The notes: generated by a model not told the origin, from the letters alone. A stretch of 59,510 bases of DNA from Methanobacteriaceae archaeon (GCA_020854915.1 JAHKLT010000064.1:1-59510); one strand, 5' to 3'. Positions 38,568 through 49,221 are shown, numbered from the stretch's first letter. Numbers and translations are program-made.

Positions 38568-38804
38568 TATTATAAAATCAAAAAAAATTTATATATTAAA
38601 ACCATATTTTAGTGTATAAGATATACAACTTATTTAATTTCAAATTAAGACTGATGCTTAATTTCAAATTAAATAAAAAAAATATTTTATAACTATCTGT
38701 AGGGATATAATTTAATTAGATTAAAGTAATTAAGTTTAGTTATTTAATTCATCATGTTTATTAAATGATACATTTAATAATAATTTTAAGGAGGAAAAAA
38801 AATT
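38568..38804 (+). promoter_or_regulatory. mtr operon promoter and leader
   Basis: TTTATATATTAAAACC at 38588-38603 is a good TATA element, which would start a leader of about 190 bases. Within it lie two exact copies of TTAATTTCAAATTAA (38634-38648 and 38658-38672). AAGGAGG at 38789-38795 precedes the mtrE ATG by nine bases and is a strong ribosome binding site. Confidence 0.5.
38634..38672 (+). repeat. Paired near-palindromic repeats upstream of mtrE
   Basis: TTAATTTCAAATTAA occurs twice, 24 bases centre to centre (slightly over two helical turns). Each copy is palindromic except at its centre. The phasing and place, between the mcr terminator and mtrE, suggest binding of a dimeric regulator or a structured leader. 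Confidence 0.6.
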
Positions 38805-39695
38805 ATGGACCCTGTTACATTAGGTGTTGTCGCATTGATGGGTGCTGCTGCTACTATTGCGGGTGCTGCTGAGGATGCAGAATCAAATATTGGTTCTCAA
38901 AGTAACCCCAACTCACAAGTACAGCTTGCCCCTCAAATGGGACATTTACACCGTATGATTAATAAAGCGATTTCTGGTGAACCAGTCGCTTATGGTACTT
39001 GGTGTGGAATTGCTGGTTCTATTGCATTTGTATTAATATCACCAAATTTTGGTATTAATTTATTGCCTATTATAGCTATTGCTATAGGATCAGTTATTGC
39101 TACATTTGTTCACTCAATTTATACAATTACTTCCCATATGGGTCGTATTGTTGGTCAATCTCAATTTGAGCAACCATTATTTATGGATGTTTTAACTCAA
39201 TCTTTAGGACCTATTGCTGGTCATGGATTTATTACTACTTTTTGTATAGTTGGAATGTCTTATTTAATGATTATTCCACTTAATGGAACTCCATTACACA
39301 TATTCCCTTTACCTTTACTTGGAGTTATTTGGGGAATTACTTTAGGAGCTATTGGTTCTTCTACTGGGGATGTTCATTATGGTGCAGAAAGTGAATATCA
39401 AACATTTAAATTTGGTGGAGGTACTCCTGTAGCTATTCAAGGAGATATCGTTACAAAAGCTCCTATTGGTGCAAAAAATTCTATTGATGTTGGTAACTTT
39501 TGTACTAAATTTGGTGGACCATTAACTGGCTTTTGTTTTGGTGCGGTTATATTTTTAAGTTTCTGGATTACTGTAGTATTTGGTATAATTGGTGGATTAA
39601 TATCAGGTGCTATTATTATTATTTTATTAATAATAATGAATGAAAGACTTGAAAATTTTGCAAGAAATAGATTTGGACCTTATGAGGAGGATTAG
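38805..39695 (+). CDS. mtrE: Tetrahydromethanopterin S-methyltransferase subunit E
   Basis: 296 residues, integral membrane subunit of the sodium-pumping methyl-H4MPT:CoM methyltransferase. Begins [20 protein letters not shown] with about six transmembrane segments. Conserved loops: [56 protein letters not shown]. MtrE with C and D forms the membrane part that likely carries sodium. First gene of the mtr operon in the canonical EDCBAFGH order. Confidence 0.96.
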   Translation: MDPVTLGVVALMGAAATIAGAAEDAESNIGSQSNPNSQVQLAPQMGHLHRMINKAISGEPVAYGTWCGIAGSIAFVLISPNFGINLLPIIAIAIGSVIATFVHSIYTITSHMGRIVGQSQFEQPLFMDVLTQSLGPIAGHGFITTFCIVGMSYLMIIPLNGTPLHIFPLPLLGVIWGITLGAIGSSTGDVHYGAESEYQTFKFGGGTPVAIQGDIVTKAPIGAKNSIDVGNFCTKFGGPLTGFCFGAVIFLSFWITVVFGIIGGLISGAIIIILLIIMNERLENFARNRFGPYEED

Positions 39696-39706
39696 GAGGT
39701 TTTCTT

Positions 39707-40405
39707 ATGGATCCTTTATTTTTAATTTTATCTATTGTTATTGGTGGCATCATGATTGGTGCTGGTGTACATTTTATTCCTGTTGGAGGAGCACCTGCAG
39801 CTATGGCTACAGCTACTGGTGTTGGTACTGGTACTGCTATGTTAGCAGCTGGTGCTGGTTTAACTGGATTAGTAACTGCAGCATCAATGATTGGTCAACC
39901 AGTACATATTATAATGCTGGCCGGAGCTATAGGGGGTATGATGATGATGGGAATTACAATGTTTGTCTCTAATTTAATTTATGTTTTTGGTGTCGGTGTT
40001 GTCCCAGCAGCTTCAAAGATTGATGTTGACCCTATAACTGGTCGTAATCAAGAAAAATATAAAACTTCTGGTACTGAAGGACATGGTATTCCTACTATTT
40101 GTTTTGTTAGTGGTATTATTGGAGGATTACTTGGTGGTGCTGGTGGTGGATTAATTTATTATGCTGTGGATATATCAACTAATGGTTCAATTCCTTTTGA
40201 TCCTGCTACTGCTGTTGGTGTTGCTGCTATTTTCTCTCTTTCTGTATTTTTCGTTAATGCAGTTGTTGCTTCTTATAATATAGGAGGGACTATTGAAGGA
40301 GTACATGATCCTAAATTCAAAAGAATTGGAAATGGAATTATTGCATGTGGTATTTCTTCATTGATTTTAGGAATTTTTGCTGTTTTTATTCTTGGGGTGA
40401 TCTAA
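39707..40405 (+). CDS. mtrD: Tetrahydromethanopterin S-methyltransferase subunit D
   Basis: 232 residues, about six transmembrane helices, rich in Gly and Ala. Starts [20 protein letters not shown]; other marks are [20 protein letters not shown], the loop [19 protein letters not shown], and [15 protein letters not shown] conserved Glu in GTEGHG may take part in sodium transport; that is inference. GGAGG lies nine bases before the ATG. Its stop codon directly adjoins the mtrC ATG. Confidence 0.95.
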   Translation: MDPLFLILSIVIGGIMIGAGVHFIPVGGAPAAMATATGVGTGTAMLAAGAGLTGLVTAASMIGQPVHIIMLAGAIGGMMMMGITMFVSNLIYVFGVGVVPAASKIDVDPITGRNQEKYKTSGTEGHGIPTICFVSGIIGGLLGGAGGGLIYYAVDISTNGSIPFDPATAVGVAAIFSLSVFFVNAVVASYNIGGTIEGVHDPKFKRIGNGIIACGISSLILGIFAVFILGVI

Positions 40406-41224
<819 letters not shown>

Positions 41225-41226
41225 TT

Positions 41227-41556
41227 ATGGCTGAAATGTTGCCTTTTATTCAGGTTGTACCTGAAATGAATCTTGCTCTTGATCCGGCTACTGGTATGTT
41301 AGGAGCTTCTTTAGGAAAAGACATGATTATTTTATCTATGGATGAAATAAATGAAGAAGTAGCCAATATGGAGGTAATGGCAGATGAATTAATCAATTCA
41401 TTAGATCCAAAAACAAGTCCTGTAGGTTCTTATCCTGGACGTGAAGGTGCCTATGAAACTGCAGGTATGTTGACCAATATGGTATATGGATTTTTAATCG
41501 GTTTGTTTATATTGATTGCTGCTATTCCATTATTACAAAGTTTGGGGGTTTTATAG
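41227..41556 (+). CDS. mtrB: Tetrahydromethanopterin S-methyltransferase subunit B
   Basis: 109 residues with one C-terminal transmembrane helix (about 86-107). Conserved segments are [37 protein letters not shown] and [20 protein letters not shown]. The ATG at 41227, six bases behind GGAGGA, is preferred over the ATG at 41221, which overlaps the mtrC stop. It is directly followed by mtrA with no spacer. Confidence 0.94.
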   Translation: MAEMLPFIQVVPEMNLALDPATGMLGASLGKDMIILSMDEINEEVANMEVMADELINSLDPKTSPVGSYPGREGAYETAGMLTNMVYGFLIGLFILIAAIPLLQSLGVL

Positions 41557-42273
41557 ATGGTAGATAAAAAATCACCAGCAGAAGGATGGCCAGCTATTAG
41601 TGGAGACTATATTATTGGAGATCCAGAAAGTCCTGTTGCAGCTGCAACTCTTGCTTCCCATATAGAAGCTGAAATTTCTGGTTCTTCAATTGTTGGACCT
41701 TGTAAAACTGAAAATCTTGGTGTTGAAAAAGTTGTTGCTAATATTATATCTAATCCTAATATTAGATTTTTAGTTTTATGTGGTGCTGAGGTACAAGGAC
41801 ATATTACTGGTCAAAGTATAATAGCATTACATGAAAATGGTTGTGACCCTGATAAAAAAAGTATTATTGGTGCAGATGGGGCAATTCCTTTTGTTGAAAA
41901 TGTACCTATGGAAGGTGTTGAAAGATTCCAACAACAAGTTGAAATTGTTGATATGATAGATATTGAAGATATTTCTTCTATTCAATCAAAAATCAATGAG
42001 TGTGTTGAAAAAGATCCTGGTGCTTTTGAAGAAGAAGCTATGACTATTACTGTTGATGATGAGGGGGATGATGAAGAAGATTCTGAAGAAGTTCGTCCTA
42101 TTTCATCAGAAATAGCTTTAATTGAATCTAGAATGCGAAATATTGATACTCAAGTAAAAATGGTTGCTGCTGTTCAAAAAAATATGGCAGGAAATTATTC
42201 TGGTAAAGTTCAAGGAATAATGATAGGATTAGCTTTTACTTTAGTTTTAGGGACTTTATTTATTATATTGTAG
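41557..42273 (+). CDS. mtrA: Tetrahydromethanopterin S-methyltransferase subunit A (corrinoid)
   Basis: 238 residues. MtrA carries 5-hydroxybenzimidazolylcobamide; the lower cobalt ligand His lies in [20 protein letters not shown] (about residue 84). An acidic linker ([15 protein letters not shown], about 168-182) leads to a C-terminal membrane anchor (about 218-238). Its cobamide takes the methyl group from MtrH and passes it to CoM. cobY, a gene for cobamide assembly, lies 5 kb downstream. Confidence 0.96.
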   Translation: MVDKKSPAEGWPAISGDYIIGDPESPVAAATLASHIEAEISGSSIVGPCKTENLGVEKVVANIISNPNIRFLVLCGAEVQGHITGQSIIALHENGCDPDKKSIIGADGAIPFVENVPMEGVERFQQQVEIVDMIDIEDISSIQSKINECVEKDPGAFEEEAMTITVDDEGDDEEDSEEVRPISSEIALIESRMRNIDTQVKMVAAVQKNMAGNYSGKVQGIMIGLAFTLVLGTLFIIL

Positions 42274-42285
42274 GAAGGTGTTATT

Positions 42286-42492
42286 ATGGTAAAATTTTCT
42301 AATAAACCAAATGTTAATGGTATTAAAAAAGTCTCTGAAAATTTTGAATATAGATCAAAGCTCATTGGAAGAGAAGGAAGGCTTTTTGCTGGTTTAATTT
42401 CTACTAGATTTACAGGCATTGCTTTAGGGCTCTTTATAGCTGTTCTTTTTATGGTTATTATTCCATATTTAGCTAAATTATTAGGAGTTTAA
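42286..42492 (+). CDS. mtrF: Tetrahydromethanopterin S-methyltransferase subunit F
   Basis: 68 residues. Contains VNGIKKVSENFEYRSKLIGR, EGRLFAGLISTRFTGIALGL and a C-terminal hydrophobic helix (about 44-64). It resembles the cytoplasmic part that pairs with MtrA. GGAAGGTG precedes ATG 42286. Twelve bases separate it from mtrA and also twelve from mtrG. Confidence 0.93.
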   Translation: MVKFSNKPNVNGIKKVSENFEYRSKLIGREGRLFAGLISTRFTGIALGLFIAVLFMVIIPYLAKLLGV

Positions 42493-42504
42493 GAGGTGTT
42501 TTAT

Positions 42505-42747
42505 ATGAGTGAGGAAGATAATTCAATACCTCAAGTTATGGTTTCTAATGAGGAATTCAACAATATTTCTGAAAAATTAGATGATGTTGAAGAAAAAGTT
42601 GAATTTACTGTTGGGGAATATTATCAACGTTTAGGTCAACAGACTGGACGTGATATTGGTATTTTATATGGTATTATTTTGGGGTTAATAATTTTGGTTG
42701 TATTTATTAAATTTAATATTGCAGCATTATTAACATCATTACTCTAA
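42505..42747 (+). CDS. mtrG: Tetrahydromethanopterin S-methyltransferase subunit G
   Basis: 80 residues. A helical N-terminal part with [20 protein letters not shown] and [20 protein letters not shown] leads to one C-terminal transmembrane helix. Start ATG 42505 is placed after GAGGTG with proper spacing, excluding the GTG at 42496. Followed by mtrH. Confidence 0.92.
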   Translation: MSEEDNSIPQVMVSNEEFNNISEKLDDVEEKVEFTVGEYYQRLGQQTGRDIGILYGIILGLIILVVFIKFNIAALLTSLL

Positions 42748-42760
42748 AGGAGGTTTTTAA

Positions 42761-43693
42761 ATGTTTAGGTTTGATAAAGAACAAGAAGTATTGGATATTG
42801 CTGGTGTAAAAATTGGAGGTCAACCAGGTGAATATCCAACTGTTTTAGCAGGAACCATATTTTATGGTGGTCACAAGATTATTGATGATGAATTGAAAGG
42901 AACTTTTGATAAAGATAAAGCAGAACAATTAATTAAAGATTTAGAAGAAATGGCTGATGTAACTGGTAATCCATGTTTGATTCAAACTTTTGGTCAAACA
43001 GAAGACGCTATGGTTAAATACTTAGAATTTGTAGGGGATATTAGTGATTATCCTTTCCTTATAGATTCTACTTCTGCTGATGCAAAAGTTGCTGGTGCAA
43101 AATATGCGGATGAAGTAGGACTTTCTGATAGAGGTATTTACAATTCTATTAATATGTCTGCAGAACAGGAAGAACTAGATGCAATTAAAGATTCTGATAT
43201 TTCTGCTGCTATTGTATTAGGTTTTAATCCAATGAATGCTACTCTCGATGGTAAAATTGGAATTTGGGAACATGGTGATGGTGCAATAGATAAAGGTTTA
43301 ATAGATTTATCTTTAGAATGTGGTATTGATAAATTTTTAATGGATACTGCTATTACTCCTTTAGGTCAGGGTGCAGGTATTGCTGTTAGGACAACTTTTG
43401 CAGAAAAATCTAAATGGGGTTATCCTGTTGGATCAGGTATTCATAATGTTCCTTCTGCATGGGATTGGTTAAGGGAATACAAAAAAGACAATAAAGAAGC
43501 TTTTACTGTTTGTGATATTAGTTCAAATATCGTTCAAATAATGGCTGGTGGAGACTTTGTTCTCTTTGGTCCTATTGAAAATTCAAAAATAGCATTTCCA
43601 GCTTGTGCACAAGCAGATATGTTTATTGCTGAAGCAGTTAAAGATATTGGAACCGAACCAATAGAAACACATCCATTTAATAACTTATTGTAG
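42761..43693 (+). CDS. mtrH: Tetrahydromethanopterin S-methyltransferase subunit H
   Basis: 310 residues, soluble TIM-barrel subunit. MtrH moves the methyl group from methyl-H4MPT to the cobamide of MtrA. Starts MFRFDKEQEVLDIAGVKIGG and has PTVLAGTIFYGGHKIIDDEL, FLMDTAITPLGQGAGIAVRT, WGYPVGSGIHNVPSAWDWL and GGDFVLFGPIENSKIAFPAC. GGAGG lies eight bases ahead. It ends the operon; TTAGATTTTTCTAA and a T-run follow as probable terminator. Confidence 0.96.
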   Translation: MFRFDKEQEVLDIAGVKIGGQPGEYPTVLAGTIFYGGHKIIDDELKGTFDKDKAEQLIKDLEEMADVTGNPCLIQTFGQTEDAMVKYLEFVGDISDYPFLIDSTSADAKVAGAKYADEVGLSDRGIYNSINMSAEQEELDAIKDSDISAAIVLGFNPMNATLDGKIGIWEHGDGAIDKGLIDLSLECGIDKFLMDTAITPLGQGAGIAVRTTFAEKSKWGYPVGSGIHNVPSAWDWLREYKKDNKEAFTVCDISSNIVQIMAGGDFVLFGPIENSKIAFPACAQADMFIAEAVKDIGTEPIETHPFNNLL

Positions 43694-43729
43694 ATTAGAT
43701 TTTTCTAATTCTACAACTTTTTTTATTTT
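43692..43729 (+). terminator. Probable mtr operon terminator
   Basis: A small hairpin ATTAGA-TTTT-TCTAAT overlaps the end of mtrH and is followed by CTTTTTTTATTTTAA. The U-rich tract is likely the main signal. Confidence 0.5.
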
Positions 43730-43869
43730 AATTTATTTTATATTATAGTTGATTACCTAATATTTAATTAATTTAATATCTATATATAAATAAAACATGC
43801 ATTTATATGAAAAGTTTAGTAACACACTATAGTTTTTAGTTTTATTTTATTTGTTAAGCTTATTTTAAA

Positions 43870-45239
43870 TATAGTATTCGACGTAACATTTAAAAACTAT
43901 GAATGATATATTAATTAGTATGGTATCTGTAATAAAAAAAGAAATTGAAGATCATATTGGTTTAGATGGTGTTAAAAAAGAAATTAAAAAGAGAAAAGTT
44001 GATGCTATTGTTATGCAACGGCTTATTTTCATTCAATCAATGTTTGAACATGAAGATGTTCAAAAAGCATCGAAAGTTGTAGGTGTTGCTCCTTCAACAG
44101 GATATGAATGGTTGAAAAGATGGAATGCTGAAGGTATAAATGGTTTAACTCCTAAATATGATGGTGGCAAACCTTCTAAGCTATCTAAAGAAGATTATAA
44201 AAAATTAGATAAATTATTTTATGAAACTGAAAATTTAACAACAGATTTGGCTCATGAAATTGTTAAAACAAATTTTAATATTGATTTTTCACAACGACAT
44301 ATTCAAAGAATTTTAAAAAGGTTAAAATATACTTATACTAAACCATATATGATTTATGCCAAAATACCAGAGGATGCAGAGGATCAGCTTAAAAAAAAAC
44401 TAAAAAAATAGATATTGAAGAAGATATTATTGGTTTTGATGATGAATCTCGCTTTGATAATAGGAATACGAATGGTAAAACTTGGCATAAAAAAGGAACT
44501 AAAAATATTATCATAAAAACTTTAAATCGTGAATCAATTAATTTAATAGGTTTTCAAGCAGAAAATGGTAATTCTGTCTTATCATTTCCTGAACGAACGA
44601 ATAGAGTTACATTTGGATTACATTTATTTGATATTCGGGAGAATAACATTAGAAATTCAGATTGCTGTGAAAAATTAAAAATCATATCAAATTCAATTAA
44701 TCTCAAAGAAGATCATATTAAAGAAGAATTACAAAATAAAGTTCCAAAAATAGATGAATTAAAAAAACAAATACATGAAGCTGCTGAAAAACCTATTAAA
44801 TCTAATACTGCATTAGAAAAAAGAATGAATCGTGTTTTTGATTCAATTAAAATAAAAAATAAACAAATTGTAATTGTTCAAGAAAACCGATTAAAATATT
44901 TTTTAGATGAGTATGATGATTTAAAAGAAGAATTATCTAACGAAAGAAGAATTGTAATGATATTAGATAATTATTCTGCACATATCTCTAAATTAGCAAG
45001 AAGAATTGCTAAATTTTTAAATATAAAATTTATTTTTTTACCAATATATTCACCTAAATTAAATCCCATAGAACAAGTTTGGAGAAGTATGAAAAAAAGA
45101 ATATCTTCAATTGATTTCAAATCGCTTATAGAATTGTCGAATAAACTAAAATTCTATTTTAAAAAATATGTAACACATAAATCATTCACAAAAGAATGGA
45201 TGAATAAATTCATTTTTAAAAGTTAGGTCGATTACTATA
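43870..45239 (+). mobile_element. IS630-family insertion sequence, apparently complete
   Basis: 27-bp terminal inverted repeats at 43870-43896 and 45213-45239 match in 24 of 27 positions. They begin TATAGTA and end at TA on both sides, as expected for IS630/Tc1 elements that duplicate a TA target. Between them is one transposase with all three catalytic residues, spread over two frames. The element is 1.37 kb and lies between the mtr operon and mmp14. Confidence 0.88.
43899..45226 (+). CDS. IS630 transposase, needing a -1 frameshift
   Basis: The first frame (43899-44411) gives 170 residues with a helix-turn-helix pair: VQKASKVVGVAPSTGYEWLK and TDLAHEIVKTNFNIDFSQRH. It stops soon after an A9 tract at 44391-44399 (Lys-Lys-Lys codons). 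The frame one base back is open from this tract to 45226 without stops and continues KIDIEEDIIGFDDES. The DDE residues are Asp in GFDDES, Asp in VMILDNYSAH and Glu in LNPIEQVWRSMKK. A -1 slip on A9 would give one protein of about 442 residues. This may be programmed, or a simple indel. Confidence 0.8.
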
Positions 45240-45277
45240 GTATTAATAAATAAATATTTATTATAATTATTTGTTTA

Positions 45278-46739
45278 TATAGAGTAATACCTATTTTTTA
45301 GCAAATTATATATGTGATGAAATATAATTTATTATTATGATTGATAGTTCCAAATCTATAGTTGAAAGGCATATAAGTGAAGATAAGCTTCAAGAGAACA
45401 TTCGTGAATTAGAACGTGTTGCTAAAAAGGTAAACCGTTTGCATTTTATTAGATTATTATATAAAGACTATTCTGTAAAAGAAGCATGTGATATTTTAGG
45501 ACTTCCTTCAAGAACAGGTTATAATTGGCTAGAAAAATGGAATAAAGAAGGAATTAATGGTTTAAATCATAAAAAAGGTGCTGGAAGACCATCATTTTTA
45601 ACAGAAGAACAAATTAAAGAATTAGATAAGTTTATAAGTAATACTGAATCATTATCCACACAAGATGTTCATAAATATATCAAAGATAATTTTAATGTTG
45701 ATTATTCATTAAAACAAGTAAGAAAAATAATTAATAAACTAAATTACTCATGAATTAAACCTTATCTCTTATATTCTAAATCACCAGAAGATACTAAAGA
45801 AACATTAAGAAAAAATGTTTCTAAAATCGATCCAAAAAATGATATTTATGGTTTTTTTTGATGAAAGTGCTTTTCAAAACAAACATAATGTATCTAAAAT
45901 AATTAAAAAAAGTACTACAAACTAAAATCATAGTTAATCCAGGTAAATTCAAAATCAGTGTAGCAGGATTCCAATCAATAAATGGAAAATCCATATAATA
46001 CAAAAAATAAAATTATTAATACATTCAATTTTAGCAGTATTAATGAAAATAAAAATAAAAAACATGTAAAATCCTAAAATAATTGAAGAACTATCTGTAA
46101 TTTTGAATACTGAAAATTTAAATGAAAAATACACAAAAGAAATATGTATACAAGGACTAATGAAGAATTTATAAAAGCAGTTTCCAAAAATTTAACAAAT
46201 AAGCAAAAACACGAAAGAACAAATAATAAAAAAAAGTTAAAAACACAATAAAAAAAGAAAATAGAAAAGATAAACAAAAAATAAGTAAAATAAAAACACA
46301 AACATTAACTTCCAACTTATTGAACTATTTCAATATAGATTTAGATGAAAAAAATACTTAAAACCAGAATAAAATTAAAAGAACTTTCTGAAGATCAAGA
46401 AAAAATCGATAAACTTTTCAAAACATTATTAACGCCAGAAAAAAAAGAATTATTATCATAATAGATAATTATTCAGTCCATAAAACTTATTTATCAAAGA
46501 TTATATGTAAATTATTAAATATTCAGCTGATTTATCTTCCTAAATATTCTCCTCATTTAAATCCAATAGAACAATTAATGGAAAACTATTAAAAATTCCA
46601 TCTATCGTAAACCAATAATAATATTGAAAGTTTAACGAATGATTTTTATAGAAGAATTCGAAAAATAATGTGAATAAAATATCATTAACCAAGAATTTAC
46701 TTGAAAAATTTATTGCTAAAAATTAGGTTTTTAACTATA
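45278..46739 (+). mobile_element. Second IS630-type insertion sequence, decayed
   Basis: Ends 45278-45304 and 46713-46739 form a 27-bp inverted repeat with 22 matches, beginning TATAG and closing with TA. They resemble but differ from those of the element at 43870, 38 bases upstream, so this is a related, separate insertion in the same direction. Length 1.46 kb. Its right end stops two bases before the start codon of a small membrane protein gene. Confidence 0.82.
45337..46725 (+). pseudogene. Decayed IS630 transposase
   Basis: 45337-45753 gives a 138-residue N-terminal part with helix-turn-helix VKEACDILGLPSRTGYNWLE and RPSFLTEEQIKEL. A TGA follows where homologs continue; in the same frame the sequence goes on IKPYLLYSKSPEDTKETLR, so the TGA replaces a sense codon. 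Near 45850 a frame change precedes DESAF (first Asp region). IIDNYSVHKTYLS near 46455 and LNPIEQLMEN near 46558 keep the second Asp and the Glu. At least three frame changes and several stops make it inactive. Confidence 0.82.
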
Positions 46740-46741
46740 TT

Positions 46742-47026
46742 ATGATAAATAGAATATTTTCATTAAAATTATTACCGTTTTATCTTATTTTTATTTTGAT
46801 AAGTGAAGTGATATTAACATTATCATCCATCTTGATTAGTTTAGATGAATTAAATTATTTAAACCCTAATTTTTTTTATTCAGAATTTAGTATTTTCTTA
46901 TATTTAGGTATGTATATAGCTTTTTTTATTTTTGTTTTAGTTATTTTTTCTTTCATTGGTTTATGTTCCTATGATAAAGAAATACAAGAAAATAGAAATA
47001 AACTTTTAAAAAAGATGAAAGATTAA
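46742..47026 (+). CDS. Small two-helix membrane protein, unknown
   Basis: 94 residues with two predicted transmembrane helices (about 8-33 and 52-78) joined by LDELNYLNPNFFYSEF, and a charged C-terminal tail YDKEIQENRNKLLKKMKD. Not recognised. The ATG lies two bases behind the right end of the decayed IS630 element, so the natural promoter and ribosome binding site were replaced or the gene was cut at its 5' end. Translation in vivo is uncertain. A T-rich stretch follows. Confidence 0.45.
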   Translation: MINRIFSLKLLPFYLIFILISEVILTLSSILISLDELNYLNPNFFYSEFSIFLYLGMYIAFFIFVLVIFSFIGLCSYDKEIQENRNKLLKKMKD

Positions 47027-47146
47027 AGATCTTTTTAAGTTAAAAATTTTTTTATAAATTCATATCTTTAATAAAATTTATATTATTTAAAATTAAATAA
47101 TTTTTTAGAGTAATTTTTACATTTGATAAATTAATTTGGAGATATT

Positions 47147-48619
47147 ATGTCTTTTTTAGATAAAATTTTTAAAAAAGGACCAAAACCTGTAATAGCTAAA
47201 AGTCATATTGAGAATTTAGATAAATTATTAGCTGATTCTAGAAATAATCAAGGTCCTGGGGTTGTAAGTAAACCAGATGTTTTTTATGTTACTGGTTCTG
47301 TTGAACTTGGTAATACAACAACTAAATGTATTTTAGTTGCTACAAATCTTAATAATAGTCAGTCTTATTTATTAAATAAAACTGTTCGAATGACTAGGGA
47401 TATAAGAAAACCAAAAAGTAATGAAGAAGTTTTTGGAAAGACTGTGTGGGGTATTGAACTCTCAAAAGAAGCAGTAGCTGAAATGATTAAAGAAACAGTT
47501 AATAAATCTTTAAAAAAAGCCAATATTGATAAAAATGATGATTTGGATTTTGTTGTTAGGTCAACTGGTGTTACTGCAGGTTTTTCAACTGCTGAAGAAG
47601 CAGGGCAATTAATTATTGCTTTAGCTGATGGCTGTTTAGATGCAGATATTCCTCCAAGAAAGATGTCACCTGCAATGTCTGTATCTCAGTTACCAGATAG
47701 ACTTCAAAATTTTTCTTTACTTGAAAATGTTATGTTTGATGGTGCTGTTGTTAGTGTTATACCTCCTAAGGGAAAAGAATCTGTTGCTAATGAAATGGAA
47801 GGTGAACTTGTTACTGCAGGGATTAAATTAGGATCTAAATGGACTGATGTTGATTTTAGAAATCCTTGTGTTTCAATTGATTTTGGTTCAACTTTAGCTG
47901 GTCGTATTGTTAATAATAATGAACCTTATGCTAATACAATTGGAAATTTTTTAGGGTTAGCTGGAGTTATTGCTGATTCTCTTGCTAAGGGGACTGGTGA
48001 AGTTGATAAAAAAAATGGTGCTGCACTGGATTTGTATTCTGATAAAGCTCTTAAAAAAGCAGATAAGAAAATAGCTAAAGAGAATGCTAAAAAGACTCAT
48101 GAATTAATTGATATTAGAAAAGTTCCATTAGATGTAAGCCGTTTTGGAACTGTTCCATTAGATTCAAAAGCTGCTGAAAAATCAGGAACCGCATTAATAG
48201 GTTGTGATGTTGGTGAAAATGGTGATAAATTATCTGATTTGATGGATTTAGGTAAAGAATTTTATGATAAAGATGGTCTACCTACTCTTTTAGCAACAAT
48301 GGATCATGTTAGTGCAATGATAGTTGATAGGCTTCTAGATATAGCTTTTGAGGAAAAAATTATTTTAGAAAATTCTGTTTTAGGGATTACTGGAAGGGCA
48401 GGAATTACCGGTAAAAAACCAGAATTAATTTTAGAATATGTTGGAGATAAATTTAATGATGTTGTTTTTGTCGAAGATGGTTTAGCATTAGGTTCAGCTA
48501 TTATGGCAAGATGTATGAATTCTATGGGTACTCAAAAAACTCCAATTGGTGGTAATCAAGGAGAAAAATGTATTCTTAAAAAAAGAATGAAAGCACAAAA
48601 AAGTAAATTTGCAAAATAA
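47147..48619 (+). CDS. mmp14: Methanogenesis marker protein 14
   Basis: 490 residues of the Mmp14 family (TIGR03285), restricted to methanogens and resembling the ASKHA (sugar kinase/Hsc70) fold. The phosphate-1-like loop is VTGSVELGNTTTKCILVATN (about 49-68), a second glycine-rich strand is SIDFGSTLAGRIV, and VLGITGRAGITGKKPEL and VVFVEDGLALGSAIMARC lie at the end. Possible role in reactivating corrinoid or MCR proteins by ATP hydrolysis; unproven. The C-terminal 25 residues are Lys-rich. GGAGAT precedes ATG 47147. cobY follows after 11 bases. Confidence 0.85.
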   Translation: MSFLDKIFKKGPKPVIAKSHIENLDKLLADSRNNQGPGVVSKPDVFYVTGSVELGNTTTKCILVATNLNNSQSYLLNKTVRMTRDIRKPKSNEEVFGKTVWGIELSKEAVAEMIKETVNKSLKKANIDKNDDLDFVVRSTGVTAGFSTAEEAGQLIIALADGCLDADIPPRKMSPAMSVSQLPDRLQNFSLLENVMFDGAVVSVIPPKGKESVANEMEGELVTAGIKLGSKWTDVDFRNPCVSIDFGSTLAGRIVNNNEPYANTIGNFLGLAGVIADSLAKGTGEVDKKNGAALDLYSDKALKKADKKIAKENAKKTHELIDIRKVPLDVSRFGTVPLDSKAAEKSGTALIGCDVGENGDKLSDLMDLGKEFYDKDGLPTLLATMDHVSAMIVDRLLDIAFEEKIILENSVLGITGRAGITGKKPELILEYVGDKFNDVVFVEDGLALGSAIMARCMNSMGTQKTPIGGNQGEKCILKKRMKAQKSKFAK

Positions 48620-48630
48620 TTTTAGATATT

Positions 48631-49221
48631 ATGATTTATGCAGTTATTATGGCAGGAGGTTTAGGAACTCGTTTAAAAATGGATGTTGAAAAGCCTTTAT
48701 ATTTATTTAGAGAAAAACCTTTAATTGATTATGTTATTGATAATTTACTAAAGTCTTCTCTAATAGATGATATTTTTGTTGCTGTTAGTCCTAATACTTC
48801 TAGAACTAAAGAATATTTAAGTTCTTATAATAAAGTTAATATCATTGATACTCTGGGTAATGGTTATGTTGATGATCTTTCTTTTTTAGTTTCTCGTTTT
48901 GAACAAGGTTCTCCTTTAGATACTCTTCTTTTTATTAATGCAGATCTTCCATTTATTTCTTCTGAGTGTATTGATCATGTTTTGAAAAAATATAAGGATA
49001 CAAATTGTGATTCTTTATCTGTATATATTCCTTCAAAATTTTTAGATGATTTAGGAGTAAAATATGAGTATGAATATAATGGACTTGTACCTTCAGGATT
49101 AAACATATTAGTTAGTAAAGATATAATTCAAGAAGAGGAAGAACTAATTATTTCAAGGCTTGAGTTTGCAATTAATATAAATTCACTAGATGATGTAGAT
49201 GTCGCAAATCTTTTTTTCTAG
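48631..49221 (+). CDS. cobY: Adenosylcobinamide-phosphate guanylyltransferase CobY
   Basis: 196 residues, the archaeal, non-homologous replacement of CobU. It transfers GMP from GTP to adenosylcobinamide phosphate. The nucleotide-binding start YAVIMAGGLGTRLKMDVEKP is diagnostic, followed by PLIDYVIDNLL, FINADLPFISSECIDHVLKK and GLVPSGLNILV. It belongs with mmp14 (11-base gap). Its product serves MtrA and probably Mmp10, both encoded nearby. Confidence 0.88.
   Translation: MIYAVIMAGGLGTRLKMDVEKPLYLFREKPLIDYVIDNLLKSSLIDDIFVAVSPNTSRTKEYLSSYNKVNIIDTLGNGYVDDLSFLVSRFEQGSPLDTLLFINADLPFISSECIDHVLKKYKDTNCDSLSVYIPSKFLDDLGVKYEYEYNGLVPSGLNILVSKDIIQEEEELIISRLEFAININSLDDVDVANLFF

Noticed and set aside
39640-39972. 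Open frame of 110 codons over the mtrE/mtrD junction, rich in Trp, Cys and Tyr
   Set aside because: It is the +1 shadow of mtrD; the bizarre composition comes from glycine and alanine codons read out of frame.
45821-46003. Minus-strand frame of 60 codons inside the second IS630 element
   Set aside because: It is antisense to recognisable transposase remnants and has no ribosome binding site.
46074-46301. Minus-strand frame of 75 codons, Phe/Leu rich
   Set aside because: It is antisense to the A-rich coding debris of the decayed IS630 transposase.
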